Shown here piece after piece: positions 45,029-57,440 of a stretch of DNA of 64,000 bases. The notes under the pieces are model-generated. The model made no database searches. It saw only the letters and a program-made list of their open reading frames with translations, and was not told the DNA's origin. Numbering within the stretch: the stretch's first letter is position 1; each line of letters opens with the position of its first letter. The position numbers and the translations under genes were made by a program. This DNA comes from Gulosibacter sp. 10 (GTDB lineage: Bacteria > Actinomycetota > Actinomycetes > Actinomycetales > Microbacteriaceae): contig NZ_FUIC01000020.1 of NCBI RefSeq assembly GCF_900163695.1, positions 1-64,000 of the forward strand. Reading direction: 5' to 3'.

Positions 45029-46093
45029 TTGCCCTCAGAGGACCTGAGCCCCCGCGTCATCACGCTCGGAACCGCCGGCGGCCCCCGCTGGTGGTCCTCG
45101 CGCACCGGCCGGCACCGCCACGGCATCGCCACCGCCGTGCAGGTGGGCGAGGCCTTCTACCTCGTCGACGCCGGCCTCGGCGTCGGCCGCCAGCTCGAGC
45201 GCGCCGGCCTCGCCTTCGACGACATGCGCGCCATGTTCATCACCCACCTCCACTCCGACCACACCGTCGACATCCCGAGCCTGCTGCTCATGGGCCTCTA
45301 CGAGCGCGACACCCGCGCCGCCGATCCCATCCGCATCATCGGCCCCGGCAACCGCGGCGCGCTCCCGCCCGTCTCCGACCGGGCCGAGACGCCGCCCGCG
45401 CCCGTGTGCCCCGAGAACCCCACCCCCGGCACCGCCGAGATGGTGGGCTCCATCGTGCAGGCCTACGCGACCGACTTCAACGACCGCGTGCTCGACGCCC
45501 TCCGCCCCTCGCCGCTCGACTGCTTCGCCGCCGAGGACATCCGCATCCCCGAGGGCATCGGCTACCACCCGAACGACAACCCGACCCCCGCCGGCATGGC
45601 GCCCTTCGAGATCTACCGCGACGAGCTCGTCGCCGTCACGGCCGTCCTCGTCGAGCACCCGCCCGTCGCACCCGCCTTCGCCTTCCGCTTCGACACCGCG
45701 GCCGGATCCGTCACCATCTCGGGCGACACGACCGCCACCGACAACCTCGTCACCCTCGCCTGCGGCACCGACCTCCTCCTCCACGAGGCCATCGACTTCG
45801 ACTGGGTGCGGGCCCGGTACGGCGACAGCCCCGCCGAGGCCGACCTCGCCTCGATCGACCACCACCGCCGATCGCACACCAGCCCCGAGCAGGCCATCGG
45901 GCTCGCCGAGCGCGCCGGCGCGAGCCGCCTCGCCCTGCACCACCTCGTGCCCGGCAACACCCCGGCGCGGCGCTGGGAGGACCTCGGCGACCGCTTCGCG
46001 GGCGAGTTCCTCATCCCCGACGACCTCGACTCCATCCCCTTCACCCGCAAGGACGCGGGCATCCACACCTCTCCCATTAAGGTAGGCGCATAG
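45029..46093 (+). CDS. MBL-fold metal-dependent hydrolase
   Basis: 354 residues when started at TTG 45029, with GAAGGAG at 45017-45023. An in-frame ATG at 44963 is not supported by a ribosome site. The metal motif HLHSDH has His73, His75, Asp77 and His78; later ligands are in ISGDTTATD and HEAIDF, and LALHHLVPGN ends the site. This arrangement is like RNase Z/arylsulfatase-type beta-lactamase-fold enzymes, often acting on small esters or lactones. Its stop overlaps the next gene by one base, so it works with the transporter. Confidence 0.85.
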   Translation: MPSEDLSPRVITLGTAGGPRWWSSRTGRHRHGIATAVQVGEAFYLVDAGLGVGRQLERAGLAFDDMRAMFITHLHSDHTVDIPSLLLMGLYERDTRAADPIRIIGPGNRGALPPVSDRAETPPAPVCPENPTPGTAEMVGSIVQAYATDFNDRVLDALRPSPLDCFAAEDIRIPEGIGYHPNDNPTPAGMAPFEIYRDELVAVTAVLVEHPPVAPAFAFRFDTAAGSVTISGDTTATDNLVTLACGTDLLLHEAIDFDWVRARYGDSPAEADLASIDHHRRSHTSPEQAIGLAERAGASRLALHHLVPGNTPARRWEDLGDRFAGEFLIPDDLDSIPFTRKDAGIHTSPIKVGA

Positions 46094-47433
46094 TGAAATC
46101 CCCCACCCCGGCAGGCCAGGAGATCAGCACCGAGGCGATCTCCACCTCCCTCAACACCACCATGATGCGGCGCATCCTCGCCTCGAGCTTCCTCGGCTCG
46201 ATGATCGAGTTCTACGACTTCATCCTGTTCGCGACCGCCTCCTCGATCGTGTTCAGCCAGGTGTTCTTCGTCGACCTCGACCCGAGCCTCGGGCTCTTCC
46301 TCTCCTTCACGATCCTCGCGGTCGGCTACGTCGCCCGGCCCCTCGGCGGCGTCGTCTTCGGCCACTTCGGCGACCGCATCGGCCGCAAGGGCGTGCTCGT
46401 CATGTCCATGATGATCATGGGCGGCACCACCGTCGCGATCGGCCTGCTCCCGCCCACCGCGGTGATCGGCATCGCCGCGCCAGTCCTGCTCACCGTCTTC
46501 CGCGTCGTCCAGGGCATCGCCGTCGGCGGCGAATGGGGCGGCGCGATGCTCATCGCCCTCGAGCACGCCCCGAAGGAGCGCCGCGGATTCGCCGCCAGCT
46601 TCGCGAACATGGGCGGCCCCGCCGGCGCGATCCTCGCGACCATCGTCATGTCCGTCTTCACGATGCTGCCGGACGACCAGTTCATCGGCTGGGGCTGGCG
46701 CATCCCCTTCCTGCTCAGCGCCGTGCTCGTCCTCATCGGCCTCGTCGTGCGCCTCAAGGTGCACGAGTCGCCGCTCTTCGCGAAGCTCGAGGACAAGGCC
46801 GAGGAGCGGAAGATCCCGCTGCTCGAGGTCGTCACCAAGTACCCGAAGAACCTCGCGCTCGGCATCCTCGCCGGCATGAGCTCCTACACCGTGCAGGGCC
46901 TCATGACCGTGTGGGCCGTCTCCTACGTCATCGACGACGGCCTCGACTCCACCCACGTGCTGTGGGTCAAGGCCCTCGGCGCCGCGTCCACCGTCATCGT
47001 CGTGTGGTTCGCCGCCCGCCTCTCCGACCGCATCGGGCGCCGCCCGATCATGATCGTCGGCATGCTCATCGGCGCCCTCGTCGCCTTCCCCGTGATGCTC
47101 CTCCTCGACCTCGGCATGCTGTGGGCGTTCGCGCTGGCCCTCATCCTCACCCAGGGATTCGTGCAGGGCACGATCTTCGGCCCCTTCGGCGCGTTCTGCG
47201 CCGAGCTCTTCCCCACCCGCATCCGCTACACCGGCTCCTCGCTCGTGTACCAGACCTCCTCGACGCTCGGCGCCGGGTTCACGCCCATGATCGCCTCGGC
47301 GCTCGCCGCCTTCGCCGGCGGCTCGCTCTGGCTCATCGCCGCGGTCTGGATCGCGGTGTACCTCCTCGCGGGGCTCGCGACCCTGCTCGTCAAGGAGGGC
47401 CGGGACGCCGACCTCGAGAGCGAGATGCGCTAG
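46093..47433 (+). CDS. MHS-family (MFS) metabolite:proton symporter
   Basis: 446 residues, 12 helices. MIEFYDFILFATAS, GHFGDRIGRKGVLV and GEWGGAMLIALEHAPKERRG are the MHS signatures (ProP, ShiA, KgtP relatives), including the RxGRR-type loop. It starts with GTG overlapping the upstream TAG. The family takes up organic acids, betaines or shikimate. With the hydrolase before it and a GlcD-type oxidase nearby, a 2-hydroxy-acid ester or lactone could be the substrate; this is inference. The stop overlaps the convergent LysR gene by four bases. Confidence 0.88.
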   Translation: MKSPTPAGQEISTEAISTSLNTTMMRRILASSFLGSMIEFYDFILFATASSIVFSQVFFVDLDPSLGLFLSFTILAVGYVARPLGGVVFGHFGDRIGRKGVLVMSMMIMGGTTVAIGLLPPTAVIGIAAPVLLTVFRVVQGIAVGGEWGGAMLIALEHAPKERRGFAASFANMGGPAGAILATIVMSVFTMLPDDQFIGWGWRIPFLLSAVLVLIGLVVRLKVHESPLFAKLEDKAEERKIPLLEVVTKYPKNLALGILAGMSSYTVQGLMTVWAVSYVIDDGLDSTHVLWVKALGAASTVIVVWFAARLSDRIGRRPIMIVGMLIGALVAFPVMLLLDLGMLWAFALALILTQGFVQGTIFGPFGAFCAELFPTRIRYTGSSLVYQTSSTLGAGFTPMIASALAAFAGGSLWLIAAVWIAVYLLAGLATLLVKEGRDADLESEMR

Positions 47434-48374
47434 TCCGAGGCCCCGGGCGCGCGCTCCGACGGGCTCAGGCCGTCGAGGCGCGCGCCCTCGCGCCGGCAGA
47501 GGTCGATGAGCTCCGCGAGCCGGCGGCTGTGCCGCTGCTGCACGAACGCGATGCAGATGTCGCTCGGCGTGAAGTCGAGCAGGCGGATGGTCGTGAGCGG
47601 CAGCCCGTCGTAGGACACGTCCACGGGCGGCCGCTGCACGAGCACGCTCCACCCCAGCCCCCGCGCGACGAGGCCGCGCACGGCCTCGAAGCTGGTGGAG
47701 CGCCAGCGGATGCGGGGCTCGAGTCCCGCGGCCCGCAGCTTGGGCAGCTGCGCCTCGCGCACCGCCGGGACGTCGAGCAGCACGAAGTCGTCGTCGCCGA
47801 ACTCCGAGACGTGCACCGCCTCGCGCCCGGCCAGCCGGTGGTCCGGCGCCACGAGCGCGTACCCCTCGCCGCGGCGGATCACCTCGTGCCGCACCCCGTC
47901 GACGAGGTGCTCGGTGTGCGTGATCACCGCGTCGAGCTGCCCCTCGAGCATCTGCCGCTGCAGCGCCTTCCCGTCGCCCTCCACGATGCGCACGTCCACC
48001 CCCGGATTGGCCACGATGAAGTGCTCCGCGATGAACGGGATCCAGAACGGCGCCACGGCCGTGTAGCAGCCGATGTCGAGCGGGCCGATAAGCCGTTCGG
48101 CGCGATCCGACATCTCCTGCTGCACGTCGGCGGCCCGGGCCACGAGCTCCCGGGCGTCGCCGAGGAAGCGCACCCCCGAGGAGGTCAGCCGGATGCCGTG
48201 CGAGCGCGTCCGCACCATGAGCTGCTGCCCCACCGCCCGCTCCAGCTCGCTCAGCGACTGCGACATCGCCGCCTGCGAGATGTGCACGCGCTCGGCCGCG
48301 CCCGTCACCGTGCCGGCCTCGGAGGCCGCGATGAAATGCTGCAGCTGCCGGAGGGTGAAGCGAAACGGATCCAC
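47430..48374 (-). CDS. LysR-family transcriptional regulator
   Basis: 314 residues. The HTH is within FRFTLRQLQHFIAASEAGTV, then TGAAERVHISQAAMSQSLSELE (about 5-62), followed by the periplasmic-binding-like effector domain (IGPLDIGCYTAVAPFWIPFI onward). GTG at 48374 is the start that keeps the HTH whole. No ribosome site precedes it and a TATCGT lies eight bases upstream, so the message may be leaderless. It diverges from the GlcD-like oxidase over 82 bases and probably controls it, perhaps with the convergent transporter operon. Confidence 0.87.
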   Translation of the reverse strand: MDPFRFTLRQLQHFIAASEAGTVTGAAERVHISQAAMSQSLSELERAVGQQLMVRTRSHGIRLTSSGVRFLGDARELVARAADVQQEMSDRAERLIGPLDIGCYTAVAPFWIPFIAEHFIVANPGVDVRIVEGDGKALQRQMLEGQLDAVITHTEHLVDGVRHEVIRRGEGYALVAPDHRLAGREAVHVSEFGDDDFVLLDVPAVREAQLPKLRAAGLEPRIRWRSTSFEAVRGLVARGLGWSVLVQRPPVDVSYDGLPLTTIRLLDFTPSDICIAFVQQRHSRRLAELIDLCRREGARLDGLSPSERAPGASD

Positions 48375-48456
48375 GGTGCAACGATAGGGCACCCGCGGCG
48401 GGAGCGCCGACCGGGCCGATAGGATGCGCAGGACCCGCCCGAACCCGGAGGCCGCT

Positions 48457-49830
48457 ATGCCCGAATCCGCTCCCCTCGCCCGCCTCGAGGCCGCGCTCCC
48501 CGGCCGCGTCGCGGCCGATCCCGAGACCCTGGCCGCGTACACCGCGGACCGCTCGGGCCACCGCTCCCCCGGCCTCCCGCTCGCCGTCGCGCTGCCCGAG
48601 ACCGTCGAGGAGGTGCGCGCGATCTGCCGCATCGCCACCGAGACGCGCACGCCCATCGTCACCCGCGGCGCCGGCACGGGCCTGGCGGGCGGCGCCGTCG
48701 CCGGCCCCGGCGAGCTCGTGGTCGATCTCACCCGCATGCGCCGCATCCTCGAGATCTCGGCCGAGAATCGGCTCGCGGTCGTCGAGCCGGGCATCCTCAA
48801 CGGCGAGCTCAACGCCGCGCTCGCCCCGCACGGCCTCTGGTGGGCGCCCGATCCCGCCAGCAAGGACATCTCCACCGTCGGCGGCAACATCGCGATGAAC
48901 GCGGGCGGGCTGCTGTGCGCCAAGTACGGCGTGACCCGCGAGGCGGTGCTCGCGCTCAAGGTCGTGCTCGCCGATGGCCGGCTCATCGAGGTCGGCCACC
49001 GTACCGTCAAGGGCGTCACCGGCTACGACCTGTGCGCCCTCATGATCGGCTCCGAAGGCACCCTCGGCATCATCGTCGAGTGCACGCTCAAGCTGCAGCC
49101 CGCAGTGGCGGGCGAGCCGGTCACCCTCGGCGCCTTCTTCGACCGGCTCGAGGATGCGGCCGCCGCGGCCGCCGCCGTCACCGCCCGCGGGCACGTGCCC
49201 GCCATCATGGAGCTCATGGACCGGCGCACCCTCGAGTGCATCGACCGGCGCACCGGCGGCGATCTCGCCTCCGGCTGCGACGCCTACCTGCTCGTGCAGT
49301 GCGACGGGGCGGGCGCGTTCGACGCCGCGGACGGCATCCGGGCGCTCCTCGAGGCCGCGGGAGCACGCGTGACGAGCACGACCGATCCCGCCGAGAGCGA
49401 GCGGCTCTGGGCGCTGCGGCGCGGGGCGTTCCCCGCGATCGAGGCCCTCGGCACGCTGCTCATCGAGGACATCGCGGTGCCGCGCGACCGGATGGCCGAG
49501 GCCTACGCGCGCATCCGCGACATCGAGGCCCGCTACGACGTGCCCATCCCCACCACGTGCCACGCGGGCGACGGCAACCTCCATCCCACCTTCGCGTTCC
49601 GGGGCGAGGAGGTGCCGCAGCGCATCTGGGATGCGGCGGCCGAGGTGTTCTCGATGGCCCTCGAGCTGGGCGGCACGCTGAGCGGCGAGCACGGCATCGG
49701 CCTGCTCAAGCGCCGCTGGCTCGAGGACGAGCTGGGCCGGGAGCAGTTCGACCTGCAGCGGCGGATCAAGGGCGTCTTCGATCCGCTGAACCTGCTCAAC
49801 CCCGGCAAGGTCTTCGACCCCGCCGGATAG
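48457..49830 (+). CDS. FAD-linked oxidase, glycolate/D-lactate oxidase subunit GlcD type
   Basis: 457 residues. The PCMH-type FAD domain has TRGAGTGLAGGAVAGPGELV and VGGNIAMNAGG, VTGYDLCALMIGSEGTLGI. The C-terminal FAD-oxidase domain has HAGDGNLHPTF and LSGEHGIGLLKRRWL. It oxidises 2-hydroxy acids such as glycolate or D-lactate. The Fe-S partner subunit (GlcF-like) is not adjacent. ATG 48457 has CGGAGG before it. Controlled, I infer, by the divergent LysR protein. Confidence 0.9.
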   Translation: MPESAPLARLEAALPGRVAADPETLAAYTADRSGHRSPGLPLAVALPETVEEVRAICRIATETRTPIVTRGAGTGLAGGAVAGPGELVVDLTRMRRILEISAENRLAVVEPGILNGELNAALAPHGLWWAPDPASKDISTVGGNIAMNAGGLLCAKYGVTREAVLALKVVLADGRLIEVGHRTVKGVTGYDLCALMIGSEGTLGIIVECTLKLQPAVAGEPVTLGAFFDRLEDAAAAAAAVTARGHVPAIMELMDRRTLECIDRRTGGDLASGCDAYLLVQCDGAGAFDAADGIRALLEAAGARVTSTTDPAESERLWALRRGAFPAIEALGTLLIEDIAVPRDRMAEAYARIRDIEARYDVPIPTTCHAGDGNLHPTFAFRGEEVPQRIWDAAAEVFSMALELGGTLSGEHGIGLLKRRWLEDELGREQFDLQRRIKGVFDPLNLLNPGKVFDPAG

Positions 49831-49833
49831 GGG

Positions 49834-50238
49834 CTACTCCCCCTCGCCCCGCCGCTCCTCGGAGCCCTGCGCCTCCTCGGCGGTCGGCAGCTCGACGACG
49901 GGCGCGTCGGCCCAGATGCGCTCGAGCCCGTAGTACGCGCGATCCTCCTCGTGGAAGACGTGCACGACCAGGTCGCCGAAGTCGAGCAGCACCCAGCGGG
50001 CGGCGTCGGTGCCCTCGCGGCGGGCGGCCTTGACGCCGAGGTCCTCGCGGAGGCGATCCTCGATCTCCTCGGCGATCGACAGCACCATGCGCTCGTTGCG
50101 AGCCGAGGCGAGCAGGAACGTGTCCGCGAACGGCATGTTCTCGCTCACATCCAGCGCGACGAGGTCGAAGGCGGAGCGGTCGTCGGCCGCGGCTGCGGCC
50201 AGACGGGTGAGTTCGAGGGCGCGTTCGCTTGCCGTCAT
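49834..50238 (-). CDS. rsfS: Ribosome silencing factor RsfS
   Basis: 134 residues. RsfS binds ribosomal protein L14 and blocks subunit joining when nutrients fall. The core FDLVALDVSENMPFADTFLLASA, then the conserved GxxxARWVLLDFGDLVVHVFHEEDRAYYGLERIW, is complete (quoted in two parts of the family block). A short acidic tail follows. TTAGGAG stands before the ATG. It is the last gene of the nadD unit. Confidence 0.93.
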   Translation of the reverse strand: MTASERALELTRLAAAAADDRSAFDLVALDVSENMPFADTFLLASARNERMVLSIAEEIEDRLREDLGVKAARREGTDAARWVLLDFGDLVVHVFHEEDRAYYGLERIWADAPVVELPTAEEAQGSEERRGEGE

Positions 50239-50275
50239 GCGGGGTGGTCTCCTAAGGATTCTGGGTGGCGGCGGA

Positions 50276-50902
50276 CTAGTCGTCTTCGCCGGCCGGGCGG
50301 TAGAGGTTGGTCTTGGCGATGTACTGCACGACGCCGTCCGGCACGAGGTACCAGACCTGGTTGCCCTGGCGCACGCGGGTGCGGCAGTCGGTGGACGAGA
50401 TCGCGAGGGCCGGGATCTCGAGGGTCGAGACGTGCTCGTCCGGCAGCCCCTCGAGCTCGAGGTCGTGGCCGGGGCGCGTGACCGCGACGAAGTGCGCGAG
50501 GCGGAACATCTCCGACGCCTGCTTCCACTCGAGGATCTGCGTGATCGCGTCGGCGCCGGTGATGAAGAAGAGGTCCGCGTTCGGCACGCGCTCGTTGATG
50601 TCGCGCAGCGTGTCGATCGTGTACGTCGGCCCGGGACGGTCGATGTCCACGCGGCTCGTCTTGAAGCGCGGGTTGGAGGCCGTGGCGATCACCGTCATGA
50701 GGTAGCGGTGCTCGGCCGGCGAGACCCCGGACTTCATGTACGGGTTGCCCGTCGGCACGAAGAACACCTCGTCGAGGTCGAAGTGCTGGGCGACTTCGCT
50801 GCCCGCGACGAGGTGTCCGTTGTGGATCGGGTCGAACGTTCCGCCCATGATGCCGATCCGACGACGTCGGGTTCGGAGGGCGCCCTGATTGATCGGCGTC
50901 AC
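50276..50902 (-). CDS. nadD: Nicotinate-nucleotide adenylyltransferase
   Basis: 208 residues. It makes deamido-NAD from nicotinate mononucleotide and [14 protein letters not shown] (20-30) is the nucleotidyltransferase motif, and [10 protein letters not shown] (late) the second. The GTG at 50902 gives a 15-residue Arg-rich lead; ATG inside GIMGGTF would be too late. It is followed by rsfS, as is common. Confidence 0.92.
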   Translation of the reverse strand: MTPINQGALRTRRRRIGIMGGTFDPIHNGHLVAGSEVAQHFDLDEVFFVPTGNPYMKSGVSPAEHRYLMTVIATASNPRFKTSRVDIDRPGPTYTIDTLRDINERVPNADLFFITGADAITQILEWKQASEMFRLAHFVAVTRPGHDLELEGLPDEHVSTLEIPALAISSTDCRTRVRQGNQVWYLVPDGVVQYIAKTNLYRPAGEDD

Positions 50903-50918
50903 AATGCCAGGGATCGCC

Positions 50919-51173
50919 CTACTTGGCGTCCTCTTCGGCGGGTTCGATGATCGGGTGGCCGGGGTGGCCGACGGGCTCGTAGACGGTGATGCGCGAGCGC
51001 TTGGGGTGCGAGGCCGCCATGTTGCGGAACGAGAAGGTGATGCCCATCACGACGATGAGCAGCACCAGCATCGCGACGCCGAACACGAAGGGCGGGAAAA
51101 TCATCGGGCCGGGGGTGACAACCATTTCCTCGACGGCCTGGGCTACTGGGGCAAGCGCGAACATGTTCTCCAT
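50919..51173 (-). CDS. Small single-span membrane protein, hypothetical
   Basis: 84 residues. One strong helix (about 27-49, [20 protein letters not shown]) is followed by a basic stretch ([12 protein letters not shown]) and a Pro/Glu/His C-terminal tail. The ATG is one base after the obg stop, so it is translated with obg. A second ATG three codons in has GGAG before it. Family role unknown. It stands in the place between obg and nadD where many relatives carry proB and proA. Confidence 0.7.
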   Translation of the reverse strand: MENMFALAPVAQAVEEMVVTPGPMIFPPFVFGVAMLVLLIVVMGITFSFRNMAASHPKRSRITVYEPVGHPGHPIIEPAEEDAK

Positions 51174-51174
51174 C

Positions 51175-52692
51175 CTAGCCGTTCTTCGAGGGCTCTTCGT
51201 CCGTCCAGAACCCCGCCTCGCGCTCGGCCTCGAGCTCGGCCCGGGCCGCGGCCTTCGCGTCCATCCACTCGTGGTAGGCGGCCTTGCGCTCCTTGCGCGT
51301 GGCGCGGGTGGGCTCGTCGAGGCGCGTGTCGGTGCCGTGCGCGGTCATGACCTCGGCCGCCGAGGCGAGCGTGGGCTCCCAGTCGAACACGATGCCGTCG
51401 CCGGGGCCGATCACGACGGTCGAGCCGGCCTGGGCGCCGGCCTTGACCAGCGCATCCTCGATGCCGAGCTTCGCCAGGCGGTCGGCGAGGTAGCCCACCG
51501 CCTCGTCGTTCTGGAAGTCGCACTGCCTGACCCAGGTCTCGGGCTTGCGGCCGAGGATGCGGTACACGTTGCCCCAGGTGCCGCCCTCGACGCGGATCTC
51601 GAAGGCCTGCTCGCGGGCCGGGCGCGGCCGGATGACCACGCGCGGCTTGATCTCCTCGGCCTCGGCGCGCTCGGCTCGGGCCTGCTCGACGAGCTCGCCG
51701 AGCGCGAAGCCGAGCTCGCGCAGCCCGCGGCGGCTCACCGCGGACACGTGCAACACGCGGAAGCCGCGCTCCTCGAGGTCGGCCTGCACGAACGCGGCGA
51801 GCTCCTCGCCGTCGGGGATGTCGGTCTTGTTGAGCACGACCAGTGCGGGGCGCTCCGTGAGCGGCGTCTGCCCCGCCGGCACCTCGTAGGCCTCGAGCTC
51901 CGCGAGGATCACGTCGAGGTCGCTGAGCGGGTCGCGGCCCGGCTCGAGGGTCGCGCAGTCGAGCACGTGCACGAGCACCGAGCAGCGCTCGACGTGGCGC
52001 AGGAACTCGAGCCCGAGCCCCTTGCCCTCGCTCGCGCCCTCGATGAGGCCGGGCACGTCGGCGATCGTGAACCGCGTGTCGCCCGAGTCGACCACCCCGA
52101 GGTTGGGGTGCAGCGTCGTGAAGGGGTAGTCGGCGATCTTCGGGCGCGCGGCGCTCATCGCGGCGATGAGCGAGGACTTGCCGGCCGAGGGGTATCCGAC
52201 CAGCGCGACGTCCGCGACCGTCTTGAGCTCGAGGACGACCTCGGTCTCCTCCCCCGGCGTGCCGAGGAGCGCGAATCCGGGCGCCTTGCGCTTGCTGTTG
52301 GCGAGCGCGTTGTTGCCGAGGCCGCCCTGGCCGCCCTCGGCCACGACGAGCCGCATGCCCGCCTCGCCGAGGTCGGCGAGCACCTCGCCGTCGGCGTCGC
52401 GGACCACGGTGCCCACCGGCACGGGCAGCTCGAGATCGGCGGCCTTGGTGCCGTTGCGGTAGTCGCCCGAGCCGAAGCCGCCCGACTCACTGCGGCGGTG
52501 CGGCGAATGGTGGTAGCTCAGCAGCGTGGTGATGTCCGGGTCCGCGATGAGCACGATGTCGCCGCCGTCGCCGCCGTTCCCGCCGTCCGGCCCCGCGAGG
52601 GGCTTGAACTTCTCGCGGCGGATCGACATGCAGCCGTTGCCGCCGTCGCCGGCGCGCAGATACAGCCTCACCTCATCTACGAACGTGGTCAT
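51175..52692 (-). CDS. obg: GTPase Obg/CgtA
   Basis: 505 residues. Obg assists assembly of the large ribosomal subunit. The Gly-rich Obg fold (1-160: [27 protein letters not shown]) is followed by the GTPase with P-loop GYPSAGKSS (167-175), switch [15 protein letters not shown], and NKTD. The OCT domain makes the C-terminus. A Glu/Arg tail ends it. GGGGGA precedes ATG 52692. It is preceded by a terminator after rpmA, so it may have its own promoter or rely on read-through. Confidence 0.95.
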   Translation of the reverse strand: MTTFVDEVRLYLRAGDGGNGCMSIRREKFKPLAGPDGGNGGDGGDIVLIADPDITTLLSYHHSPHRRSESGGFGSGDYRNGTKAADLELPVPVGTVVRDADGEVLADLGEAGMRLVVAEGGQGGLGNNALANSKRKAPGFALLGTPGEETEVVLELKTVADVALVGYPSAGKSSLIAAMSAARPKIADYPFTTLHPNLGVVDSGDTRFTIADVPGLIEGASEGKGLGLEFLRHVERCSVLVHVLDCATLEPGRDPLSDLDVILAELEAYEVPAGQTPLTERPALVVLNKTDIPDGEELAAFVQADLEERGFRVLHVSAVSRRGLRELGFALGELVEQARAERAEAEEIKPRVVIRPRPAREQAFEIRVEGGTWGNVYRILGRKPETWVRQCDFQNDEAVGYLADRLAKLGIEDALVKAGAQAGSTVVIGPGDGIVFDWEPTLASAAEVMTAHGTDTRLDEPTRATRKERKAAYHEWMDAKAAARAELEAEREAGFWTDEEPSKNG

Positions 52693-52740
52693 CGATTCCC
52701 CCAAGGTTCTCCACACGCGGACAGATCCGTAAAGATACGC

Positions 52741-52771
52741 GAAGAGGGGCGGAGATGCTCCGCCCCTCTTC
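52741..52771 (-). terminator. Terminator between rpmA and obg
   Basis: GAAGAGGGGCGGAG (52741-52754) pairs perfectly with CTCCGCCCCTCTTC (52758-52771). On the minus strand ATCTTT follows within a few bases. Confidence 0.75.
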
Positions 52772-52812
52772 AGCAGTGCCGGCCCGGCGGGCTCGGCGCA
52801 ACACGATCCGGC

Positions 52813-53067
52813 TTATTCGCCGGTGACGATGTTGACGACCTTGCGGCGCCCCTTGTTCCCGAACTCGACGGTGCCACCGGCGAGTGCGAAGAGGGTGTCG
52901 TCGCCGCCGCGGCCCACGTTCGCACCGGGGTGCATGCGGGTGCCGCGCTGGCGGACGAGGATCTCGCCCGCGTTGACTTCCTGGCCTGCGAAACGCTTCA
53001 CGCCGAGGCGCTTCGCGTTCGAGTCGCGACCGTTCTTGGTCGAGCTCGCGCCCTTCTTAGTTGCCAT
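52813..53067 (-). CDS. rpmA: 50S ribosomal protein L27
   Basis: 84 residues. [20 protein letters not shown] and [20 protein letters not shown] are the L27 signature, reaching toward the peptidyl-transferase centre. The N-terminus has no cleavable extension. It follows rplU by 18 bases. Confidence 0.97.
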   Translation of the reverse strand: MATKKGASSTKNGRDSNAKRLGVKRFAGQEVNAGEILVRQRGTRMHPGANVGRGGDDTLFALAGGTVEFGNKGRRKVVNIVTGE

Positions 53068-53085
53068 CCTGAATCGCTCCTCGGG

Positions 53086-53394
53086 CTACTTGATGTCGGT
53101 GATCTTGACGCGGGTGAGCTCCTGGCGGTGGCCCTGGCGCTTCTTGTACCCGGTCTTGTTCTTGTACTTCTGGATGCTGATCTTCGGGCCGCGGAGGTCC
53201 TCGATCACTTCTGCGGTCACGGAAACCTTCGCGAGCTTCTCTGCGTCGCTGGTGATCTTGTCACCGTCGACGAGCAGCAGGGCGGGAAGGTTCACGTTGC
53301 CCTTGTCGTCGGCAGCGACACGGTTCATCGTGAGAACCGAGCCGACCTCGACCTTTTCTTGCCGGCCACCGGCGCGCACAACTGCGAATACCAC
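53086..53394 (-). CDS. rplU: 50S ribosomal protein L21
   Basis: 102 residues from GTG 53394, the usual L21 length. The open frame runs on to 53529 but the extension is not part of the family. [37 protein letters not shown] and the ending VKITDI are typical. A weak AAAGG lies before the start. The promoter is about 145 bases upstream. Confidence 0.95.
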   Translation of the reverse strand: MVFAVVRAGGRQEKVEVGSVLTMNRVAADDKGNVNLPALLLVDGDKITSDAEKLAKVSVTAEVIEDLRGPKISIQKYKNKTGYKKRQGHRQELTRVKITDIK

Positions 53395-53538
53395 TTCAGT
53401 TACCTTTTCTCTTTGCTCGAGACCCGGGGGCCCTTCGCGGATTGATCCGACCGGAAGCCGGAGAGAACAGAACACACGTGCAGCACTCGACCGCCGATTG
53501 AGACGCTCGCAGCGATAAGCAACGTGCAACAGCGACTA

Positions 53539-53568
53539 AGCCTAGTCGAGTTTTCGCCGACGCGTCAA
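53539..53568 (-). promoter_or_regulatory. Housekeeping promoter of rplU-rpmA
   Basis: Minus-strand TTGACG (53563-53568), 18 bases, TAGGCT (53539-53544). The -35 is five of six to consensus. It leaves a leader of about 140 bases before rplU. Confidence 0.6.
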
Positions 53569-53581
53569 GCGCCAACACGCC

Positions 53582-56668
<3,087 letters not shown>

Positions 56669-56842
56669 TTGGGTGCTCCTGCCCCGGTCAGTCGCATCGC
56701 GGTCCTGACCGGTCCTGTCTTATCCGCGGCATGGTGCTCGCGGGAAATCCTGTATCGCCGTGGTCACGGCGTCGCCGCAGGCTGCGGCCAACCTGAGCCG
56801 CTCGGGCTCGAAAAGTCTTCATGCGCTTTCGCGCACCGAATC

Positions 56843-56848
56843 ATTATC
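56843..56848 (-). promoter_or_regulatory. -10 element of rne
   Basis: Minus-strand GATAAT, five of six to consensus. No good -35 is seen 17 bases upstream. It predicts a leader of about 165 bases. Confidence 0.45.
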
Positions 56849-56937
56849 GCACGCGAAGCGCCGACCGCCTCCGAGAATCCGGAAGGCGCGGCCGCGGCGC
56901 GGGCCCGCCCGGAGCCGTTCCGGCCCGGAAACGCGCG

Positions 56938-56968
56938 GGCGCCCGGGAGAACGGGTCTCCCGGGCGCC
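56938..56968 (-). terminator. Terminator of the ileS-folC-DUF4233-ndk operon
   Basis: GGCGCCCGGGAGA (56938-56950) pairs perfectly with TCTCCCGGGCGCC (56956-56968). It starts 14 bases after the ndk stop. A short TTTCC follows on the minus strand. Confidence 0.75.
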
Positions 56969-56982
56969 GGCGCGAGTACGCC

Positions 56983-57405
56983 TCAGGCGAACCAGATGCC
57001 GAGCTCGCGCTCCGCCGACTCGGGCGAGTCGGATCCGTGCACGATGTTCTCGATGACCTTGCCGCCCCAGTCGCGGCCGAGGTCGCCGCGGATGGTGCCG
57101 GGCGCGGCCTTGGTCGGGTCGGTGGCGCCGGCGAGGGAGCGGAAGCCCTCGACCACGCCGTGGCCCTCGATGCGCGCGGCCACGACGGGGCCGGAGGACA
57201 TGAACTCGACGAGCGGCTCGAAGAACGGCTTGCCGACGTGCTCCTCGTAGTGGCGCTCGAGCAGGGCGCGCTCGGGCGCGACGAGCTGGAGGTCGCGCAG
57301 GACGTAGCCCTTGCGCTCGATCCGAGCGAGCACTTCGCCGGTCAGGTTGCGACGGACGCCGTCCGGCTTGACGAGGACGAGGGTCTGTTCGATGGGCGAA
57401 GTCAT
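56983..57405 (-). CDS. ndk: Nucleoside diphosphate kinase
   Basis: 140 residues. It balances NTP pools by phosphate transfer through His123 in NIVHGSDSPESAEREL. TLVLVKPDGVRRNL (8-21) is the N-terminal signature and the end GIWF is usual. GGAGCACA lies before the ATG. It closes an operon with the DUF4233 gene, folC and ileS. Confidence 0.96.
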   Translation of the reverse strand: MTSPIEQTLVLVKPDGVRRNLTGEVLARIERKGYVLRDLQLVAPERALLERHYEEHVGKPFFEPLVEFMSSGPVVAARIEGHGVVEGFRSLAGATDPTKAAPGTIRGDLGRDWGGKVIENIVHGSDSPESAERELGIWFA

Positions 57406-57440
57406 GCTGTGTGCTCCTTGTCGATTGCGTGCCTACAACG

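Larger units (their letters stand above)
56669..56982. other. Long leader/intergenic region between rne and ndk
   Basis: 314 bases without a gene. On the minus strand it holds the ndk terminator (56938-56968) and a -10-like GATAAT at 56843-56848. A leader of about 165 bases before rne has small stems, for example GCGCGAAAGCGC near 56825-56836. A long rne leader recalls the self-regulated rne leader of E. coli; similarity here is only by position. Confidence 0.5.
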
